From the NCBI GenBank assembly GCA_963930645.1, contig OZ005654.1, forward strand, positions 266,405,700 through 266,469,699: 64,000 bases of DNA. Reading direction: 5' to 3'. How positions within the stretch are numbered: the stretch's first letter is position 1; each line of letters opens with the position of its first letter. Made by a program: the position numbers and the translations under genes. The notes under the pieces are model-generated. The model searched no databases, had not been told where the DNA came from, and saw only the letters and a list, made by a program, of their open reading frames with translations. Below, in pieces: positions 56,691-64,000 of this stretch. The stretch is from Salticus scenicus. Taxonomy: Eukaryota; Arthropoda; Arachnida; Araneae; Salticidae.

Positions 56691-58118
56691 CACTGATGGA
56701 AAAAAAATTCCCAACACCAGGAAGGAGCTGTGCTAGATAAACGAAATTTGGTAGGCGTGTTTATACATCTGAAAGATGACGTCGATTCAAATTTCGAGCT
56801 ACGCGCATAAGTGTGGCGCTGTAGCGACACTATGAACATGCAAATGAGGTTTGCTTTAAATAAGCGCTGTAAGGTTCGTGATCTTTATTTACAGTTGAGA
56901 TTTGACGTAGTGGGTTAATGTTAGTCAAGGATGCCTCTAAGAAGACGAAGAAGCCCTTATCAACAGCTCACTGAGTTTGCACGAGGTCGTGTAGTAGGGC
57001 TACGAGAAGGTGGGTTTTTTTTCCGCGATATTGCAGAAAGACTTGGCAGGAATGTATCTACTGTGCATGAGTGTTGGCAGCAGTGGTCAAGGGAAGGTAC
57101 TGCCTCAAGAAGACCGGGTTCCGGGCGGCCATGTGGCACTACTGAGAGGGAAGACCGCCGTGTTCGGCGTATGGTTGTGGCTAATCGTACTGCGTCTGCA
57201 GCTGAAATTCGAGCTGCAGTTGGCACCACAGTGACACAACAAACTGTTACAAATCGGTTACTTCAAGGACAGCTCCGAGCCAGACGCCCTGTAGCGTGCA
57301 TTCCACTGACTCCAAACCACTGCCGTTTGCGACGTGAGTGGTGTCAAGCTAGAGCTCATTGGAGGACGGAGTGGAGATCTGTTGTGTTTTCTGATGAAAG
57401 ACGGTCCTGCCTTGGTCGCAGTGATAGCCGTGTATTGGTTAGAAGGAGGCCAGGTGAACGCCTGCTAGCGACCTGTCTGCGGCCTAGACACACAGGGCCT
57501 ACTCCTGGAGTTATGGTTTGGGGAGCAATTTCGTATGACAGCAGGAGCACTCTCGTGGTTATCCCACGCACCATGACTGCAAATCTGTACGTCAGTCTAG
57601 TGATACAACCTGTTGTGCTGCCATTCATGAACAGCATTTAAGGGGATGTTTTCCAACAGGATAACGCTCGCCCTCATACCGCTGTTGTAACCTAACATGC
57701 TCTACAGAGTGTCGACATGTTGCCTTGGCCTGCTAGATCACCAGATCTTTCTCCAATCGAGCACGTATGGGACATCATTGGACGACAACTCCAGCGTCAT
57801 CCACAACCAGCATTAACCGTCCCTACATTGACCGCCCAAGTGCAACAGGCATGGAACTCCCTCCCACAAACTGATATCCGACACCTGTACGACACAATGC
57901 ATGCACGTTTGCATGCTTGCATTCAAAATTCTGGCGGTTACACCGGTTACTAATGTACCAACATTTCACATTTGAAATGGCTCTTCTCGCCAATGGCTCT
58001 ACCTGTGATCTTGAAACTTTAATCAATTAAATATGTTACCTAGACAAATGTATTGTTGAAATTTCATTACTGTACAATAATTTTTTCTTGGTGTTGGGAT
58101 TTTTTTTTTCCATCAGTG
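56691..58118 (+). mobile_element. Tc1-like transposon, 1,428 bp
   Basis: TIRs begin CACTGATGGAAAAAAAATTC at the left and CACTGATGGAAAAAAAAAAT on the complement of the right; both contain 'cccaacacca'. TA flanks at 56,689-56,690 and 58,119-58,120. A single transposase gene lies within. GC content rises sharply over the gene compared with the surroundings, which fits recent arrival. Confidence 0.95.
56931..57953 (+). pseudogene. Tc1-family transposase with two in-frame stops
   Basis: From ATG 56,931 the frame is open for 236 codons. It stops at 57,639 (TAA) and at 57,693 (TAA), then continues open to 57,953 with no frameshift; total length about 340 residues, typical for the family. Domains in order are two helix-turn-helix units (about 10-60 and 75-120) with a GSGRP hook between them, then the DDE catalytic domain. 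The acidic triad is present: Asp-155 (FSDE), Asp-244 (QQDN) and Glu-277 (SPIEHVW). Normally the enzyme excises and reinserts the element at TA. Two nonsense codons make this copy inactive. Both may derive from CAA/CAG codons, which is an inference. Other-strand frames here are shadows. Confidence 0.95.
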
Positions 58119-58162
58119 TATAAACATGACATCAGTTAATCCATCAACTTTTGTCTGGCCGC

Positions 58163-58384
58163 TCAAAACCGCTGCATAGTGGTGAGCAGCCACCATCCGT
58201 CTTTGAATCTTTGTATCCAATAACGCTCCCATAAGGAAACGGGAGGCAGAGAACGACAAGAAATAAGATAAGTCATGTCCATTTCCTCCTGGTCATCACA
58301 CAGGGAACAAAATGTCTCGGGAGCCAAGTTAATTCTATGTAGGTGTTTTCGGAGGCAATCGTGGCCACAAAGAAGCCGTAGCAT
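58163..58384 (-). pseudogene. LINE C-terminal fragment after RNase H
   Basis: The 73-codon frame begins 'MLRLLCGHDCLRKHLHRI' and contains the zinc-knuckle-like 'CSLCDDQEEMDMTYLISC' and 'LWERYW'. This is the usual end of RNase-H-bearing non-LTR retrotransposons as seen in arachnids. The Met is not a true start. The RNase H part lies about 0.7 kb further on the minus-strand 5' side (59,560-59,074), separated by the SINE cluster. Confidence 0.75.
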
Positions 58385-58388
58385 TGCG

Positions 58389-58760
58389 ACAGATTTAAGG
58401 AATACATTTTATTAATATCACACAATAAGCAGATTGGGAAGAAAATCATATATCTTGAAAATTTATTTTTCCAACTGAGTGAAAATAATGCCCGGACCGG
58501 GAGTCAAACCCGGTTGAACTTGTAAGTCAAAGATCCGGTGTTCGACTCCCGGTCCGGGCATTTTTTTCACTCAGTTGGAAAAGTAAGTTTTAAGATGTAT
58601 GATTTTCTTTCAATATCCTGATTGTGTGATATTAATAAAATGTATTTCTTTCTCCCTATTTAATGGTGTTTTCCATTACCTGCGGCTTATTCTGTCGAGC
58701 TATCTACATGACAGATCAGTTTTTCTGCCTAAAGGTTTTCTGAGTGAGCAATGACCGGTG
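58389..58760. mobile_element. Head-to-head pair of tRNA-derived SINE copies
   Basis: 58,389-58,517 (minus) and about 58,533-58,660 (plus) are inverted copies, both carrying 'cccggtccgggca' type tRNA 3' ends, 'cactcagttggaaaa' and 'gtgtgatattaataaaatgt'. The plus copy continues with the body to about 58,757. The B-box 'gttcgactcc' is intact in the plus copy (about 58,541-58,550). Confidence 0.75.
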
Positions 58761-58764
58761 TTCG

Positions 58765-59046
58765 GCCTAGATAGCTTAATTGGTAGAGCGTTGACCTTGT
58801 AAGTCAAGGTTCCGGAATTCGTCTCCCGGTCCGGGCATTATTTTCACTCGATTTGAAAAATAAATTTTCAAGATATATTTTCAAGATATATTCTTACCAA
58901 TCTGTTGAATGTGTGATATTTTTAAAATGTATTTCTTCCACTCACTGTTTAATTCTGTTTTCCATTACCTGCGGCTTATTCTGTCGAGCTATCTACATGA
59001 TAAGCCAGTTGTTCTACCTAAAGGTTTTCTGAGTGAGTAATGTTCA
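58765..59046 (+). mobile_element. tRNA-Thr-derived SINE, complete-looking copy
   Basis: The head (58,765-58,836) keeps an A-box 'tagcttaattggtagagc', an anticodon arm TTGAC-CTTGTAA-GTCAA (anticodon TGT, Thr) and an acceptor 3' strand TCCGGGC. Acceptor pairing is imperfect and the T arm is degenerate, so it is a retroposon head, not a working tRNA gene. The body follows with 'attctgtcgagctatctacatg' and ends 'ggttttctgagtgagtaatg', the same ending as the preceding copy. The copies are arranged in tandem with a period near 290 bp. Confidence 0.75.
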
Positions 59047-59073
59047 CTCAAAAATGCAATGGATTTGGATGTA

Positions 59074-59560
59074 TTAGGGCTTGTTGTTCTTTCTTGTGGC
59101 CACATCCTGTAAGAAGGAACAGCTGAAGGAATTTCTGACAATTGACTTGATCGTATTGTAGGCCAAATTCTGGCTACTAATATGTAAAACAGAAGCCCAC
59201 TTCCTCACCAGGAAGTCAGCGGCCTCGTTCCACTCTATTCTGCAATGGGCCGGGATCTGTTTTATTGTGGTTTGACATAAGTTTTGAAAGGTTAAAACAG
59301 TCATGAATATCTTTGGATCGAGAATGACCTGGAGAATCAATAGCCTGGAGAGCTGCTCTCGAATCTGAGAAAATCACCACTCTTGAGAATCGCACGAATC
59401 GGCTCTGAAGCTGTAAAAGAACCAAAGGGATAGTCTAGATTTCACCGCCACAAGAGTACCAACCGGAGAGTAGAATGACAACAGCTCGCAATGAACACCG
59501 GCCCCAAAGTTGACACAGTTGCTTGTTCTAGAGCCATCCGTATACACCCTGAGTCACTGT
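59074..59560 (-). pseudogene. LINE RNase H domain, frameshifted
   Basis: Minus strand: 'YTDGS' near 59,545 (first Asp), then in another frame 'VVIFSDSRAALQAI' (59,425-59,216, second Asp), then in a third frame 'IPAHCRIEWNEAADFLVRKW' (59,340-59,074) carrying the His/Asn-Glu/Asp end of RNase H. At least two indels separate them. This is the RNase H domain of a non-LTR element of the I/Jockey/R1-like group. No RT domain is present, so it is a 5'-truncated remnant. Confidence 0.8.
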
Positions 59561-59934
59561 GAAACTGGGTAGAGAGTATTTAAAGTTACGTATATCACTA
59601 ACTTTAAAATTTTATCATTGCCCTGTATATTTAACACACTTTGACTCAAGTCGAGTCGGATGGACAAGATCTTGGCTTCGGTTTGGTTACGTGATAATAA
59701 AAATTATTGAGCACCAAAATCAATTTTCAGACGAGAAATTAGTGCAATAACACCCTGTACAAATATAGATAGTAACTTTGATTGCTAATCTTTAACACCA
59801 ACTTACTTTTTTTCTCTAAACACGATAAAGACTATGATCGTGCCTCAATAAATATTTATTTTACAAAACAATATTAGGTGCACATATTGAAATAAGAATT
59901 ATTGCTAGCGTTTCAATAACTTTGTTGCTGACTG
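59561..59934. other. Upstream of the RNase H remnant to the right end of the composite
   Basis: A 63-codon plus frame (59,559-59,750) is not recognised. 'acaccctgtac' near 59,750 may be the end of another element. Otherwise AT-rich. Confidence 0.4.
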
Positions 59935-61220
59935 TAATATATATTTATAAGATTTAAAACAACCTTAAATTCTAAAATTACATAAACATCTAAAAGACTA
60001 TTTTCAAATGCAAAAAATAATAAGAAGAAGAAGAAGAAAATCATTTGATATAATTTTTCAAGGCAAAATCACTTTAACATATAAATCTTAAACGAATCTG
60101 ACATACAAATGTTAAATGAAACTGAGACATAAAATATATAAGGTAGGCACTGAGAAGAAAAGTTTTTTTCTTTATTCTGAAAATAAAATTAGATTGAAAT
60201 AAATCATAACATTTTTATTAATATTAATATTTAAAATCTTTTAATATTTTCGTTCCCTTTATGTTCTTCATAAATGAGTTTGATAACGTAAGTACATGCT
60301 AATATTTCTTTTACTTAGGTACTGAGATTCAATATTTTTCAAATGTCAGCATAATTAACTGTTATGTTTTTTGCTTGCAAAGTTCGTATCTTAAAATTAT
60401 CATTGTGCATTAACTCAAGTATGTTAAAAAGTAATTAAATATATATATATATTTTGAAATCTAAAATCATGCATAGGTGATTGAGAGTACTTGTAACAAA
60501 TTGTTTTCATTAGTGATAAGAAATTATCACACGCATGTATATTTAAATAATCTGCTACAAATGACAGTTTATTAGAGGTTGAGTGCTGAAGTGTTGTTTC
60601 CTTTTCCTTAACGTGTTAGTCTTCGTGATATCATGATATGCATATGTACATGGAAATTTTTACTATTTATAAACTGGGGGTAAGTATTTAAAGTGTGAAT
60701 TAATTTTGAAATATGTGTATTTTCTAAGACAAGAATAGAATATATTAAAGGCGCTTTAAGTAGTTCGTTTGACCTGTTGAATTTAAAACATATTCTTGTT
60801 CTAATCCCAGATTTTTCGACTTTTTTAACCGAAAGGTTACACACTTATAAAGCTAATTAACCATGTTTGCTTGGTTCGAAATGTCGGTCTTGGTTTCGAT
60901 AAACGGCAATTAGTCCAGGCATGCTTTTAGATCTAGATTTTGGAGGTTTCAATGGTTTTCTCTGAAACATGCTTGTATACAAACTACTTAGAGCCTTCAG
61001 AAAAATCTCTTCAAGCGAGGCACACATCTCAGGCCTGGAATTCAACCCGAAAATCAATACCTAACATATTTAAATGTGATGTTTTTATTATTTTCTTCAC
61101 TGAACAATGGAAACTAGGATTAATGACAAATTAACTAGGATTAATGACAACTAGGATTATGGCAACTAGTATATCTGTTCAGAATGAAAGCAAAAATTTT
61201 CGATTTCTGAAACATTAAGA
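59935..61220. repeat. Copy B, segment 8b and flank
   Basis: 59,935-60,915 is collinear with 16,402-17,345; 'gatgttcaa...ttaaccgaaaggttacacac' near 60,830 matches copy A near 17,265. 60,916-61,220 has no match in copy A, where the Penelope-like element sits. 61,130-61,160 has the short repeat 'aactaggattaatgaca'. The 64-78 codon frames here are not credible. Confidence 0.7.
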
Positions 61221-61413
61221 CAGTTGGAAAAGTAAGCTTTAAGATGTATGATTTTCTTTCAATATCCTGATTGTGTGATATTAATAAAATGTATTTCTTT
61301 CTCCCTATTTAATGGTGTTTTCCATTACTTGCGGCTTATTCTGTCGAGCTATCTACATGACAGATCGGTTTTTCTGCCTAAAGGTTTTCTGAGTGAGCAA
61401 TGACCAGTGTTCG

Positions 61414-61695
61414 GCCTAGATAGCTTAATTGGTAGAGCGTTGACCTTGTAAGTCAAGGTTCCGGAATTCGTCTCCCGGTCCGGGCATTATTTTCACTCGA
61501 TTTGAAAAATAAATTTTCAAGATATATTTTCAAGATATATTCTTACCAATCTGTTGAATGTGTGATATTTTTAAAATGTATTTCTTCCACTCACTGTTTA
61601 ATTCTGTTTTCCATTACCTGCGGCTTATTCTGTCGAGCTATCTACATGATAAGCCAGTTGTTCTACCTAAAGGTTTTCTGAGTGAGTAATGTTCA
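61414..61695 (+). mobile_element. tRNA-Thr-derived SINE, second tandem-unit copy
   Basis: Exact positional equivalent of 58,765-59,046, shifted by 2,649 bases. It arose by the tandem duplication, not by a new insertion. Confidence 0.8.
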
Positions 61696-61722
61696 CTCAA
61701 AAATGCAATGGATTTGGATGTA

Positions 61723-62209
61723 TTAGGGCTTGTTGTTCTTTCTTGTGGCCACATCCTGTAAGAAGGAACAGCTGAAGGAATTTCTGACAATTGACTTGAT
61801 CGTATTGTAGGCCAAATTCTGGCTACTAATATGTAAAACAGAAGCCCACTTCCTCACCAGGAAGTCAGCGGCCTCGTTCCACTCTATTCTGCAATGGGCC
61901 GGGATCTGTTTTATTGTGGTTTGACATAAGTTTTGAAAGGTTAAAACAGTCATGAATATCTTTGGATCGAGAATGACCTGGAGAATCAATAGCCTGGAGA
62001 GCTGCTCTCGAATCTGAGAAAATCACCACTCTTGAGAATCGCACGAATCGGCTCTGAAGCTGTAAAAGAACCAAAGGGATAGTCTAGATTTCACCGCCAC
62101 AAGAGTACCAACCGGAGAGTAGAATGACAACAGCTCGCAATGAACACCGGCCCCAAAGTTGACACAGTTGCTTGTTCTAGAGCCATCCGTATACACCCTG
62201 AGTCACTGT
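61723..62209 (-). pseudogene. LINE RNase H domain, second tandem-unit copy
   Basis: Same motifs and same frameshifts as at 59,074-59,560, shifted by 2,649 bases, so the decay preceded the duplication. Confidence 0.8.
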
Positions 62210-63869
62210 GAAACTGGGTAGAGAGTATTTAAAGTTACGTATATCACTAACTTTAAAATTTTATCATTGCCCTGTATATTTAACACACTTTGACTCAAGT
62301 CGAGTCGGATGGACAAGATCTTGGCTTCGGTTTGGTTACGTGATAATAAAAATTATTGAGCACCAAAATCAATTTTCAGACGAGAAATTAGTGCAATAAC
62401 ACCCTGTACAAATATAGATAGTAACTTTGATTGCTAATCTTTAACACCAACTTACTTTTTTTCTCTAAACACGATAAAGACTATGATCGTGCCTCAATAA
62501 ATATTTATTTTACAAAACAATATTAGGTGCAAATATTGAAATAAGAATTATTGCTAGCGTTTCAATAACTTTGTTGCTGACTGTAATATATATTTATAAG
62601 ATTTAAAACAACCTTAAATTCTAAAATTACATAAACATCTAAAAGACTATTTTCAAATGCAAAAAATAATAAGAAGAAGAAGAAGAAAATCATTTGATAT
62701 AATTTTTCAAGGCAAAATCACTTTAACATATAAATCTTAAACGAATCTGACATACAAATGTTAAATGAAACTGAGACATAAAATATATAAGGTAGGCACT
62801 GAGAAGAAAAGTTTTTTTCTTTATTCTGAAAATAAAATTAGATTGAAATAAATCATAACATTTTTATTAATATTAATATTTAAAATCTTTTAATATTTTC
62901 GTTCCCTTTATGTTCTTCATAAATGAGTTTGATAACGTAAGTACATGCTAATATTTCTTTTACTTAGGTACTGAGATTCAATATTTTTCAAATGTCAGCA
63001 TAATTAACTGTTATGTTTTTTGCTTGCAAAGTTCGTATCTTAAAATTATCATTGTGCATTAACTCAAGTATGTTAAAAAGTAATTAAATATATATATATA
63101 TTTTGAAATCTAAAATCATGCATAGGTGATTGAGAGTACTTGTAACAAATTGTTTTCATTAGTGATAAGAAATTATCACACGCATGTATATTTAAATAAT
63201 CTGCTACAAATGACAGTTTATTAGAGGTTGAGTGCTGAAGTGTTGTTTCCTTTTCCTTAACGTGTTAGTCTTCGTGATATCATGATATGCATATGTACAT
63301 GGAAATTTTTACTATTTATAAACTGGGGGTAAGTATTTAAAGTGTGAATTAATTTTGAAATATGTGTATTTTCTAAGACAAGAATAGAATATATTAAAGG
63401 CGCTTTAAGTAGTTCGTTTGACCTGTTGAATTTAAAACATATTCTTGTTCTAATCCCAGATTTTTCGACTTTTTTAACCGAAAGGTTACACACTTATAAA
63501 GCTAATTAACCATGTTTGCTTGGTTCGAAATGTCGGTCTTGGTTTCGATAAACGGCAATTAGTCCAGGCATGCTTTTAGATCTAGATTTTGGAGGTTTCA
63601 ATGGTTTTCTCTGAAACATGCTTGTATACAAACTACTTAGAGCCTTCAGAAAAATCTCTTCAAGCGAGGCACACATCTCAGGCCTGGAATTCAACCCGAA
63701 AATCAATACCTAACATATTTAAATGTGATGTTTTTATTATTTTCTTCACTGAACAATGGAAACTAGGATTAATGACAAATTAACTAGGATTAATGACAAC
63801 TAGGATTATGGCAACTAGTATATCTGTTCAGAATGAAAGCAAAAATTTTCGATTTCTGAAACATTAAGA

Positions 63870-64000
63870 CAGTTGGAAAAGTAAGCTTTAAGATGTATGA
63901 TTTTCTTTCAATATCCTGATTGTGTGATATTAATAAAATGTATTTCTTTCTCCCTATTTAATGGTGTTTTCCATTACTTGCGGCTTATTCTGTCGAGCTA
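63870..64000. repeat. 2,649-bp tandem repeat, unit 3 (cut by window end)
   Basis: 131 bases identical to 61,221-61,351. The array continues beyond the window. Confidence 0.9.

Larger units (their letters stand above)
56573..59934. mobile_element. Composite insertion with CAGTC-type ends and TA target
   Basis: The left end CAGTCGCCAGCATAATTTTT and complement of the right end CAGTCAGCAACAAAGTTATT align at about two thirds of positions. TA flanks both (56,571-56,572; 59,935-59,936). Copy A reads 'aattaatatatatttc' at about 16,402 with one TA. Inside are a complete Tc1 element, LINE pieces and SINEs, so the original host element is probably a mariner-like MITE or transposon that later received nested insertions. 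Confidence 0.6.
58572..61220. repeat. 2,649-bp tandem repeat, unit 1
   Basis: Starts at 'cagttggaaaagtaag' (58,572), which recurs at 61,221 and 63,870. The unit holds one SINE body, the complete tRNA-Thr SINE, the LINE RNase H fragment, the right end of the CAGTC composite and copy B segment 8b with about 300 bp beyond it. It differs from unit 2 in at least five substitutions (58,588; 58,680; about 58,708; about 58,755; 59,883). Confidence 0.95.
61221..63869. repeat. 2,649-bp tandem repeat, unit 2
   Basis: Almost identical to unit 1 from end to end, including SINE, LINE and copy-B parts. Its first 130 bases are identical to the start of unit 3 where they differ from unit 1. Confidence 0.95.

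Noticed and set aside
58765..58836. Functional tRNA-Thr(TGT) gene
   Set aside because: The acceptor stem has mismatches, the T arm is degenerate, and the sequence continues into a body shared with neighbouring copies, so it is a SINE head.
1..64000. CRISPR array, rRNA genes, bacterial operons
   Set aside because: No regularly spaced repeats with unique spacers, no rRNA-like segment, and all identifiable genes are eukaryotic transposon genes.

Overview
The window is AT-rich animal DNA made almost entirely of transposable elements and old duplications. I found no convincing host protein-coding gene. The repeat set is Penelope-like elements, a Ty3/gypsy LTR retrotransposon, Tc1/mariner, hAT and MITE elements, RNase-H-bearing LINE fragments and tRNA-derived SINEs. 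The Tc1 transposase and the LINE RNase H look like families I know from spiders, so an arthropod, probably an arachnid, is the best guess. This rests on recollection of protein families, not on a search.

The backbone is a large degenerate direct duplication. Copy A runs from 1 to about 17,345. Copy B runs from about 24,010 to 60,915. They keep the same order and strand, and copy B is longer because it has taken more insertions. Where one copy lacks an element that the other has, it shows the empty site, so many insertions can be bounded to a few bases: an inverted-repeat MITE (6,122-6,439), a hAT element (25,519-26,771), a palindromic mariner MITE (26,877-27,090), a gypsy element (30,598-35,705), a MITE (36,457-36,660), a very large CACAGTG-ended element (39,629-48,449), a microsatellite-tailed element (about 48,728-49,785), a ribozyme-bearing fold-back (50,243-50,491) and a CAGTC-ended composite (56,573-59,934).

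Region by region: 1-7,957 is copy A with local insertions; 7,958-10,220 is a decayed Penelope element with RT and GIY-YIG domains (minus strand); 10,260-17,345 is the rest of copy A; 17,345-20,300 is a second, different Penelope-like element with an open 652-codon RT frame; 20,740-21,305 is a fold-back carrying DUF4817-like sequence; 21,905-22,135 is a tRNA-Gly SINE; 22,220-24,790 is a 1.58-kb tandem pair; 24,010-60,915 is copy B with its nested elements; 58,572-64,000 is a 2,649-bp tandem repeat that continues past the window end.

Two observations stand out. The 8.8-kb element at 39,629-48,449 has about 33-bp terminal inverted repeats beginning CACAGTG/CATAGTG and a 5-bp GC-rich target duplication, a signature of the Transib/RAG1 superfamily, and carries a broken inward-reading frame near its right end. 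The 249-bp insertion at 50,243-50,491 holds two inverted hammerhead-ribozyme-like folds, one on each strand, with all core nucleotides present.
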